Position numbers and translations under genes: made by a program. A stretch of 11,496 bases of DNA from Gammaproteobacteria bacterium (GTDB lineage: Bacteria; Pseudomonadota; Gammaproteobacteria; GRL18): positions 1 through 11,496 of the forward strand of contig JAPVVU010000064.1 of NCBI GenBank assembly GCA_028571885.1, given 5' to 3'. The notes below the pieces were generated by a model. That model saw only the letters and a program-made list of their open reading frames with translations, ran no database searches and was not told the origin of the DNA. Shown here in pieces: positions 1-6,189 of the stretch; the stretch's first letter is position 1, and each line of letters opens with the position of its first letter.

Positions 1-883
1 GTCCCTGTTCTGCTGATTGATGGGTAAAAATCAGCCAGGGTTTACACAGCGGATTAATACGGATTGCAAACAATGCCGCTACCGTACAAATAAAACCGTC
101 AACAAGGGAAATAATCCCCACCTGCGCACTACGAATATAGCTTGCCGTGAGTGCTGCAATTTCAAAACCACCAAATGTTTGAAGAATTTCAAACGGTGAG
201 CTCAGGTATGCGTTGTGATGTTTGAGTGATTTTTTGATGATCCTAATTTTGTGTTCCAGTCCAATAGAATCAATACCAGTCCCTGATCCAGTTAATTCTT
301 CTGGTTCAATTGATTCCAGAGCACAAACCAGAGCACTTGCACTCGTGGTATTAGCAATACCCATTTCACCCACGATCAATAACTGGCAATCATTTTTTTT
401 GACTTGATCGACTTTATTTTTTGCCTCATTAAACGCTTGTATTAATTGCTTTTTACTCATAGCCTGCTGCTGCAAAAAACTTTTTGTTCCCGGTGAAATC
501 ACATGATTTTCAACCAGCACCATAGCAGGTATTTTTGTCACCAGCCCCAGATTAATAACCTGCAGTGATAATCCGTGTTGTTTTGATAACACAGAAATAG
601 CTGCGCCGCCGGCAGAAAAATTTTTTACCATCTCAGCAGTTACTGCCTGCGGAAATGCAGAAACATTTTCCTGAGCTATACCGTGATCAGCTGCATAAAT
701 AATAATTTGTGCATGATTAACATTGGGATGCTGTGTTTTTTGTAGTGCCGAAATATTGATTGCAATGGATTCAAGCAGACCCAGTGATCCTTGTGGTTTA
801 GTGAGCTGATTTTGTTTTTCCTGTGCTTGTAGAAAATCAGTTTCATCCATTATATCAATGGGTTCAGATAACCACTCAATCAT
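1..883 (-). CDS. cobT: Nicotinate-nucleotide--dimethylbenzimidazole phosphoribosyltransferase CobT (3' part missing)
   Basis: CobT moves phosphoribose from nicotinate mononucleotide to 5,6-dimethylbenzimidazole (or another lower-ligand base). This gives the alpha-ribazole phosphate used in cobalamin nucleotide-loop assembly in the cytoplasm. I translated the minus strand from the ATG at 881-883: 294 codons stay open to the window edge. Family landmarks visible are the substrate-loop region TKPQGSLG (residues 28-35), AADHG (64-68), the segment around VSAFPQAVT (74-82), SAGGAA (90-95), GEMGIANTTSA (172-182) and GSGTGID near residue 202. Full-length CobT is about 350 aa, so roughly 50-60 C-terminal residues, including the catalytic glutamate region known from Salmonella CobT, lie outside the window. 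The start overlaps the end of cobU by 8 bp (ATGATTGA), which suggests translational coupling. Identity is near certain; completeness cannot be judged. Confidence 0.95.
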   Translation of the reverse strand, partial: MIEWLSEPIDIMDETDFLQAQEKQNQLTKPQGSLGLLESIAINISALQKTQHPNVNHAQIIIYAADHGIAQENVSAFPQAVTAEMVKNFSAGGAAISVLSKQHGLSLQVINLGLVTKIPAMVLVENHVISPGTKSFLQQQAMSKKQLIQAFNEAKNKVDQVKKNDCQLLIVGEMGIANTTSASALVCALESIEPEELTGSGTGIDSIGLEHKIRIIKKSLKHHNAYLSSPFEILQTFGGFEIAALTASYIRSAQVGIISLVDGFICTVAALFAIRINPLCKPWLIFTHQSAEQG

Positions 884-1439
884 GTATTTTCTCTGTTTTC
901 TTTTGGGGCTCTTTCAGTATTTGTTCCAGTCCGGCAACAACCAGACTCACGCGCTCACTGATTTGAGCAAGCTCCTGATGCAGGAAACCGGCCTCATCGA
1001 CATAGCGCCGACTAAGCTCACCCATAGGCACCACGCCCATACCGGTTTCATTACTGACAATAATAATATCAGCCCTTGACTGCTTCAATTGCTGGATAAA
1101 TTTTTGTTTTTCAACAGCAAAGATATCTGGTTCTGAATGACAAAGTAAATTTGTCAGCCATAAAGTCAGACATTCAATCAAAAGAACGGTATCTGAGTGG
1201 TTGTTTTCTTGCAGAATTTTGGCCAGGTTTATCGGTTCTTCAATAAGCTGCCAATGTTCGGGACGTCCCTGCTGATGGTGTTTAATGCGTTCAGCCATTT
1301 CATCATCATGAGCCGTTGCAGTGGCAACATAAATGATATTTTTACCATGAGGTTGTTCAGTTTGAGAAATTGATGCGGCTCTTGATTCAGCCAATCGGCT
1401 TTTTCCAGAACGAGCCCCACCGAGAATTAATTCTATCAA
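876..1439 (-). CDS. cobU: Bifunctional adenosylcobinamide kinase / adenosylcobinamide-phosphate guanylyltransferase CobU
   Basis: CobU phosphorylates adenosylcobinamide and then transfers GMP to it, giving AdoCbi-GDP for nucleotide-loop assembly. The 187-aa product has the family's usual length. A Walker A loop, GGARSGKS, lies at residues 7-14. A conserved TAHDDEM block (42-48) is followed by the histidine pair H54-H55. By alignment from memory with Salmonella CobU, H55 matches the guanylylated His46. ECLTLWLTNLL and SNETGMG...VP also fit the family. The start codon is TTG at 1437-1439. An in-frame TGA three codons upstream rules out a longer form, and the motif spacing needs this start. No strong ribosome binding site is visible, so translation may be weak. 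It overlaps cobT by 8 bp, forming a two-gene nucleotide-loop unit. No cobalamin riboswitch is recognisable in the 147 bp upstream. Confidence 0.95.
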   Translation of the reverse strand: MIELILGGARSGKSRLAESRAASISQTEQPHGKNIIYVATATAHDDEMAERIKHHQQGRPEHWQLIEEPINLAKILQENNHSDTVLLIECLTLWLTNLLCHSEPDIFAVEKQKFIQQLKQSRADIIIVSNETGMGVVPMGELSRRYVDEAGFLHQELAQISERVSLVVAGLEQILKEPQKKTEKIHD

Positions 1440-1512
1440 TACGATTCACTTATTAAGAGGTTATTAAAAGGTTAAACAATATTTATGCAAGGAGCCTTCA
1501 GCAAATAAAAAG

Positions 1513-1564
1513 GTGCCTCTGTTGCTTTGCAAACATATTTAAATTGCAAATAAGACACTGGCAC
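1513..1564. terminator. Candidate bidirectional terminator between the GGDEF gene and cobU
   Basis: An outer stem GTGCC (1513-1517) / GGCAC (1560-1564) encloses an inner 7-bp stem TTTGCAA (1526-1532) / TTGCAAA (1544-1550) with an 11-nt loop. The structure is flanked on the plus strand by A5 (1507-1511) and T5 (1566-1570), so either strand would give a hairpin followed by a short U run. On the minus strand it would end the GGDEF transcript before cobU. The stems are short and separated by unpaired bases, so this is only moderately convincing. Confidence 0.4.
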
Positions 1565-1586
1565 ATTTTTATGTTTGATGAGAGTT

Positions 1587-3677
1587 TTACGGTTCTTTAG
1601 CAATAACACAACGATTTCTGCCTTCATCCTTAGCCTGATACAAGGCTTTATCGGCACGATTAAATGCTGTTTCAGGAGTATCATTTTCCCAGAAAAGACT
1701 GATGCCGCAGGAAATAGTGACTTTGACCTTGCTGCCCCGATAATGAAACTCAAGCTGTTCAATAGAATGACGAATTTTTTCTGCAATTTTAAAACCACCA
1801 CCCAGAGTTGTTTCCGGCATCAGACCAACAAACTCTTCACCGCCAAAACGTGAAATAAAATCAGTTTCCCGCAAATTTTTCTGTAACAAATTCGCCACGA
1901 CCTTTAAGACTTTATCACCTGCCTGATGACCATAGGTATCATTTACTTTTTTGAAAAAGTCGATATCCCATACCATAAGGATTAGTGTTGAATTATAGCG
2001 TTTCCAACGGGCAAACTCCTGCTGCATACGTTCATCATATGCCATTCGATTCGGCAATTGTGTCAGCTGATCGATCAGTGCCTTATTTTTTGAGTCTAAA
2101 ACTTGTTGACGCAGTTTTCCGCTTTCAGTTTCAAGTTGTTTTAACTGCTCTGAAAGCTGCTGGTTTTTTTCTTCAACCTGAGCAACTCGTTCACTTTCCT
2201 TGTTTCGATGTAAATCAATGTGAGTGAGTATTTTATCCAGATGTGATTGCACTGCATTTTGCATGTCTTCAATATTATCAATGGAAGACACTGAATTACC
2301 GATACTTTTTACCTGCTCCTTCACTGCATCATCTAAATCAAGACCATTCTGGTATGACAGCTGATACTCTATGAGACTATTTTGCAGATACTGATCCACT
2401 TCTTCAAGGCGGCCGTTAAGCGTCTTCAGAAAACGTTCAAATTCTTTTTGTTCTCGATGAACATTGCTGCGCATTGTGCTGATCAGTTCAGCAATTAATT
2501 TTAAAGCTTTTGGTAAATCTTCTGTTGTGACACCATGAGAAAAATCTTCTTTAAGCTGTTCAGCCTGTTCTTTAACGTCATCTTCAAGTGGTAAAAATTC
2601 AATCAGTCGAATTAATAACTCATTGTGTTCCAGAATTCTATTGATGGATTCCTCATCAGCATTCTCAGATGATTCAGGGCACTCCATAATGCCTGAATCA
2701 TGGAGAATATCTTTTAAATCATCTAAAAGAACATGAATTTCTCTAGTGGGCTTAATTTCAAAAATTTTATCTTTTAATTGTTCTTTGACTTCATCACTCA
2801 CATCCATGCCATCAATGATTGATTCAAGCACATTCTGCACAGTAGCAACAACACTGGTTAATTGTTCCTGATTGAGAGCGATATCTTGCTCTTTTTGAAC
2901 CGCGTCTTCTGCTTCAAGCAGTGCATAAGGTTCTTTTTTTTCTGTCTCACTGGCGATGACCTCGTCAGTTTCAGCAAGCTGATCACTGTTTTTTGATGGC
3001 TCTTTTCCTGCTGATGGCTCTTTTCCCGCTGATGACTCCTTTTCCGCTGAGAATACATCATCGGTTGATAAGTTTGGACTGCCTAAAACTTCCTCTTCCA
3101 CATTCAATTCATTATCGGGAGAAGGTTTTTTACTTAAAGTTTCTTCTTTGCCGCTAGAGAATAAGTTTTTTAAAAACCCACCATTACTGGATTTATTGTT
3201 TCCTGAGACGTTTTCATTGTCTAAAACAGCCTGTTCTACCACATCAGACAAAAGAGCAGTAAAAGATTTGAGTAATTCACTTTGTTCGGGGGGATTTTTA
3301 GCCTTAAGACTTTTCAGGAGTTTGCGTGATTTTTTTTCTGATTTTCCTGTCAGGTGCATTTGCTCGATAATTTTAAATAAAAAGCCAGCTTCCCCTTTTG
3401 GCCCCGCTTTAGCCATTGTATCAAGTTTTAGAATTTCTTTTGAAACACCGTCCAGAATTGAGCGAATTATCTGATTATCTTTGCCTTTTCGAATGGCTGT
3501 ACGTAACTCTCCCAGACTACTATCGAGGTTTCTACTATTTCCTTCTGCAGCTAGTGTCAGCCTTGATATAGCCTGCTTGAACAAATCTTCCAGAGACTGC
3601 CATTTTTTTTCACGATCCTCAATATCATCAAGACTATCGTAATATTTCTGTTTCCACTGAGAATTTTTATCTGCCAT
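1587..3677 (-). CDS. dgcP: DgcP-like diguanylate cyclase (GGDEF domain, long N-terminal helical/acidic region)
   Basis: This protein should make c-di-GMP from two GTP. The C-terminal GGDEF domain covers about residues 536-690. It shows DQLTQLPNR at its start, the metal/substrate segment DIDFFKKVNDTYGH (from residue 571), the active-site GGEEF at 612-616, and an RETD (603-606) exactly five residues upstream that fits the RxxD product-inhibition site. Both key sites are intact, so activity and feedback inhibition are predicted. The N-terminal 530 residues have no transmembrane segment or signal peptide. They are helix-rich, with an acidic Ser/Glu/Lys linker (roughly 155-245) and a likely coiled coil before the GGDEF domain (roughly 490-535). 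The N-terminal character, length (696 aa; DgcP is about 670) and position downstream of dsbA all resemble Pseudomonas DgcP, which is polar and FimV-associated. Orthology is inferred, not computed. ATG start at 3675-3677 with a weak GAAG upstream. Confidence 0.85.
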   Translation of the reverse strand: MADKNSQWKQKYYDSLDDIEDREKKWQSLEDLFKQAISRLTLAAEGNSRNLDSSLGELRTAIRKGKDNQIIRSILDGVSKEILKLDTMAKAGPKGEAGFLFKIIEQMHLTGKSEKKSRKLLKSLKAKNPPEQSELLKSFTALLSDVVEQAVLDNENVSGNNKSSNGGFLKNLFSSGKEETLSKKPSPDNELNVEEEVLGSPNLSTDDVFSAEKESSAGKEPSAGKEPSKNSDQLAETDEVIASETEKKEPYALLEAEDAVQKEQDIALNQEQLTSVVATVQNVLESIIDGMDVSDEVKEQLKDKIFEIKPTREIHVLLDDLKDILHDSGIMECPESSENADEESINRILEHNELLIRLIEFLPLEDDVKEQAEQLKEDFSHGVTTEDLPKALKLIAELISTMRSNVHREQKEFERFLKTLNGRLEEVDQYLQNSLIEYQLSYQNGLDLDDAVKEQVKSIGNSVSSIDNIEDMQNAVQSHLDKILTHIDLHRNKESERVAQVEEKNQQLSEQLKQLETESGKLRQQVLDSKNKALIDQLTQLPNRMAYDERMQQEFARWKRYNSTLILMVWDIDFFKKVNDTYGHQAGDKVLKVVANLLQKNLRETDFISRFGGEEFVGLMPETTLGGGFKIAEKIRHSIEQLEFHYRGSKVKVTISCGISLFWENDTPETAFNRADKALYQAKDEGRNRCVIAKEP
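2995..3048 (-). repeat. Three tandem 18-bp repeats inside the GGDEF gene
   Basis: Three adjacent 18-bp units (2995-3012, 3013-3030, 3031-3048) read GATGGCTCTTTTCCTGCT on the plus strand with slight drift; the third differs most. They keep the reading frame and encode AGKEPS, AGKEPS and AEKESS in the charged linker. In-frame slippage would lengthen or shorten the linker by six residues per unit. Confidence 0.85.
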
Positions 3678-3740
3678 GATGAACTTCTATCTTATAGACC
3701 TGGAAATTAAGTTGCTTATATTTTAAATAGTGAGATTATT

Positions 3741-3933
3741 CTAGTACTTGAACACATTAATTTTGACAGCTTGAGCATTGAGAGTAGGTTGGAGTGAGTG
3801 AAACGAAGTCCAACAATTGAGCCTGCTTAGACTATTACAGTTGGGGTTCGTTTCACTCACCCCAACCTACGTTTTGGAATAAGCAGCCTTTAGTACAAGT
3901 GAATATGTCAAAATTAATGTGTTGAGATACTAG
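3741..3933. mobile_element. MITE-like element with ~25-bp terminal inverted repeats, flanked by TA within CTAG
   Basis: The left arm (3741-3768) and right arm (3906-3933) are inverted copies matching at 25 of 28 positions, with a perfect 18-bp core AACACATTAATTTTGACA (3751-3768). Both outer ends read CTAG. If the TA pairs (3742-3743 and 3931-3932) are a target duplication, the insert is 3744-3930 and the empty site would have been CTAG. That is the TA duplication and preferred site described for IS630/Tc1-mariner elements. There is no open frame inside, so it would be a non-autonomous derivative. Whether it is repeated elsewhere cannot be seen from this window. Confidence 0.65.
3784..3870. 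repeat. Inner palindromic repeat nested in the MITE-like element
   Basis: Arms 3784-3814 and 3840-3870 are each 31 nt and match as inverted copies at 28 of 31 positions. Each arm begins GTAGGTTGG, has GTGAGTGAAACGAA in the middle and ends CCAAC, and is itself partly self-complementary (GTTGG/CCAAC). They are separated by 25 nt. The motif type resembles dispersed intergenic palindromes recalled from many proteobacterial and cyanobacterial genomes. As RNA it would form a stable hairpin in either direction. Confidence 0.75.
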
Positions 3934-3964
3934 GTTTAACTATAATAAAAAAAACACCATAAAA

Positions 3965-3994
3965 AAAGGCATAAGGGAAAAACCTTATGCCTTT
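3965..3994 (-). terminator. Rho-independent terminator of dsbA
   Basis: A perfect 12-bp stem, AAAGGCATAAGG (3965-3976) / CCTTATGCCTTT (3983-3994), closes a 6-nt loop. On the minus strand it is followed by a U run from 3967-3961. It lies 39 bp past the dsbA stop, so it separates dsbA from the downstream GGDEF gene. A T7 run on the plus side (4002-4008) may allow weak function in the other direction. Confidence 0.9.
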
Positions 3995-4032
3995 AATGAC
4001 GTTTTTTTGAAATAAAATTCTTTAATCAGGTA

Positions 4033-4656
4033 TTAATTTTTGGACTCTTTTGCAATTTTGTCTGTAAGGTGATCAACTACGTTGAACACATTATCATGGC
4101 TTTTTGCCAATGTGCCATTGGTACGATATTTACCTTGAACCACAATATTGGGGACTGATTTAATACCATAAGCCTGTGTCATGGTTTTAGCACGACGGGT
4201 TTTGGCCGCAACAGTGAAAGAATTGAGTGCTTGATTCAGTTTCTCAGCACTCACGCCATTTGCTTCAAAAAGCGCCTTTAAATCATCAAAAGATTTAATT
4301 TTTTTGCCTTCACCATGCATGGCTTCAAAAATAATCGGATGCATTTTTTCCTGAACTCCCAGCACTTCAGCAGCATAATAAAGTGATGCCAGGGCTTCCC
4401 AGTTTTTATTAAAAACAGCCGGTACATGGATAAATTCAACATTATCAGGCTTAGTTTCCTGCCATTTTTCAATATAAGGTTCAAATCGATAACAATGTGG
4501 GCAGGCATATGAGAAAAACTCAATGACTTCGACCTTACCATCGGTAGGTGCCGGCTGAACCGTTTTCAGGAGTTCATATTCCATGCCTTCATCAAAATCG
4601 GCCCAGGCAAAACTACTCACACTCAGTGCCATCAGCAGGGTCAAAATTTTGCGCAT
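4033..4656 (-). CDS. dsbA: Periplasmic thiol:disulfide interchange protein DsbA
   Basis: DsbA is the periplasmic oxidant that introduces disulfide bonds into newly exported proteins and is itself re-oxidised by DsbB. The 207-aa precursor has a typical signal peptide: MRK, a hydrophobic stretch, and AWA before a predicted cut after residue 19. The thioredoxin-fold active site is FFSYACPHCYRFEP, with the CPHC pair at C52 and C55. The cis-proline loop is SVPNIV, with P169. The long helical insertion between them is normal for DsbA. The start at 4654-4656 has AAGGA about 8 nt upstream. A strong terminator follows the gene. It sits in a cytochrome maturation neighbourhood, where an oxidant of CXXCH thiols must be balanced by a reductant; no ccdA or ccsX is in the window. 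Identity is secure; which DsbA paralogue it is remains open. Confidence 0.96.
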   Translation of the reverse strand: MRKILTLLMALSVSSFAWADFDEGMEYELLKTVQPAPTDGKVEVIEFFSYACPHCYRFEPYIEKWQETKPDNVEFIHVPAVFNKNWEALASLYYAAEVLGVQEKMHPIIFEAMHGEGKKIKSFDDLKALFEANGVSAEKLNQALNSFTVAAKTRRAKTMTQAYGIKSVPNIVVQGKYRTNGTLAKSHDNVFNVVDHLTDKIAKESKN

Positions 4657-4732
4657 ATTATTTTCCTTTTTTCTATAATTGTTGGTATAAGCTCGAGTTA
4701 AAGTTTGCCTTCTACTCTGTCTTAAAACTAAA

Positions 4733-4935
4733 AAAACTTGTTCTATTTTTTTAGTAACTATTCAGCGTAATATTTACAAAAAGTCTGTGGTTGCTTATTT
4801 TTCTGACTTTGATTGTCTGAACGAAGTGAGTTCTCAAAGTCAGAAAAATGAGTGACCATAGGCTTACCACAAGTAATTAATAAATACACACTGAATAGTT
4901 ACTTTTTTTCTTGATAAAAAGTTAGAACAGGTTTT
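4733..4935. repeat. Three-level nested inverted repeat between ccsA and dsbA
   Basis: The outer arms AAAACTTGTTCTA (4733-4745) and TAGAACAGGTTTT (4923-4935) match at 12 of 13 positions. The middle arms AGTAACTATTCAG (4753-4765) and its exact complement (4891-4903) continue imperfectly to TATTTA (4771-4776) / TAAATA (4881-4886). The inner arms ATTTTTCTGACTTTGA (4797-4812) and 4834-4849 form a perfect 16-bp stem around a loop containing GAACGAAGTGAGTTC. No coding frame is present. It fills most of the 296-bp gap, and either transcript would fold into a long hairpin. It may be a MITE derivative, but no clean target duplication is visible. Confidence 0.75.
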
Positions 4936-4952
4936 CTTTAAAAAGTTCCATT

Positions 4953-6134
4953 CTATAACTCACCATAAGAATGTAAACCAGATAAAAACATATTAACACC
5001 TATAAAAGCAAAAAGCGTCACAAACAGTCCGATAATAGACCACCACGCCAATGGGCGTCCACGCCAGCCTTTGGTCAGTCTCAGGTGTAGCCAGGCCGCA
5101 TAATTCAGCCAGACAATCAATGCCCAGGTTTCCTTGGGATCCCAGGACCAATATCCACCCCAGGCTTCAGCTGCCCACATCGCACCCAAAATCGTCGCTA
5201 AAGTAAAAAATGCAAATCCTAAAGCAATGGACTTGTACATTACATCATCAAGAATTTCCAGGTCAGGGATACGGTTGATAATGGCGCCATTTCTACCTTT
5301 CTTCACCATTGTGTCTTTAATGAGATAGGCCACAGCAAGCATTGCGGCCAGAGCAAAAGCACCATAGCCGACAAAATTGGCCGGCACATGGATTTTCATC
5401 CAGTAACTTTGCAAAGCCGGCACCAGTGGCTGGATCTCACTTGCTCCTCGTGAACCAAAACCATACCAGAGTAGAAAAGCAACAGCTGAACTGATCACCA
5501 GAAGAACAAAGCCACCCATATTATAGGTTTTGCTTTTACCTTCATAATAGAGATAAAGCAAAGCAGTAATTATGGAAAAAAGAATAAACACTTCATACAA
5601 ATTACTCACCGGAATATGACCCACATCCACATGAATAAGATACGATTCACGCCAGCGTACCAATAACCCCACCAGACCCATTACTGTGGCAGACCACGTC
5701 ATTGCTGATGCTGTTTTATTGCTGAACTCAGAGCCAATAAACAAGCCTATAAAGTATGCAGCAGTTGCCAGCACATAAAGTGCTGACATCCACATTATGG
5801 CTGATTTACTGGAGATTAAAAACTTCAGAAAAAAGTTGCTCTCACCCAGGCTGAGCTCATTGCCATAGAGATAAATTGAAAACAGAGAAATTAATGCCAC
5901 AAAGAGAATATAGGCTCGAACAGGTTTCCATAACCAGCCCCAGGCAATAACTGCTAGTGCAGTGCCCCATAAAATACCCACTTCATAGACATCCATAAGG
6001 GCTGAATACTTCTGCCAGACAAAAGCTGTCGACATGAGCATAATACCGGCCCATCCCCAGTCAAAGAAACTGAGTTTTCGCCAGAAACTTTGCTTTTCAA
6101 AGATATTATCCATCTCCTGACCTGTCATTGACAT
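4953..6134 (-). CDS. ccsA: System II cytochrome c biogenesis protein CcsA/ResC (WWD haem-handling membrane protein)
   Basis: With ResB this protein exports haem and attaches it to apocytochrome CXXCH sites on the periplasmic side. The 393-aa product is highly hydrophobic with many membrane helices. The diagnostic tryptophan-rich WWD motif is WGGYWSWDPKETW at residues 325-337. Likely haem-ligand histidines flank it: H249 (KIHVPANF) and H388 (GLHSYGE) near the C-terminus. GHIPVSNLYE (172-181) is another family signature. Naming is inconsistent: many pipelines call this WWD protein CcsB. Three ATG codons lie near the start (residues 1, 3, 8); I keep the first, which has AGGT about 10 nt upstream, but the third is possible. 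It lies 55 bp after resB and is very probably co-transcribed with it. No clear terminator follows, only the nested palindrome. It is the maturation partner for the cytochromes c upstream. Confidence 0.95.
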   Translation of the reverse strand: MSMTGQEMDNIFEKQSFWRKLSFFDWGWAGIMLMSTAFVWQKYSALMDVYEVGILWGTALAVIAWGWLWKPVRAYILFVALISLFSIYLYGNELSLGESNFFLKFLISSKSAIMWMSALYVLATAAYFIGLFIGSEFSNKTASAMTWSATVMGLVGLLVRWRESYLIHVDVGHIPVSNLYEVFILFSIITALLYLYYEGKSKTYNMGGFVLLVISSAVAFLLWYGFGSRGASEIQPLVPALQSYWMKIHVPANFVGYGAFALAAMLAVAYLIKDTMVKKGRNGAIINRIPDLEILDDVMYKSIALGFAFFTLATILGAMWAAEAWGGYWSWDPKETWALIVWLNYAAWLHLRLTKGWRGRPLAWWSIIGLFVTLFAFIGVNMFLSGLHSYGEL

Positions 6135-6189
6135 AATTTAATACCTGTTTTTTATATAAAAATATATTTAAGTTATATTTAAGTTTTAG

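Noticed and set aside
858..1079. Plus-strand open frame of 73 codons
   Set aside because: It lies wholly opposite the cobU/cobT coding strand, whose products have clear family motifs, and its own translation shows none.
1440..1586. Possible cobalamin riboswitch upstream of cobU
   Set aside because: The gap is only 147 bp, contains no recognisable B12-box in the minus orientation, and its main structure is explained by the bidirectional hairpin at 1513-1564.
2995..3048. Short tandem repeats as a CRISPR fragment
   Set aside because: The 18-bp units are directly adjacent with no spacers and are in frame with the coding sequence.
3148..3474. Plus-strand open frame of 108 codons opposite the GGDEF gene
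   Set aside because: It lies opposite the low-complexity charged region of an intact 696-aa gene. Its Ser/Leu/Phe-rich translation is what the complement of Lys/Glu-rich codons gives.
3741..4935. The two palindromic elements around dsbA as ends of one composite transposon carrying dsbA
   Set aside because: Their terminal sequences differ, each has its own symmetric pair of ends, and dsbA order is conserved in other genomes without them.
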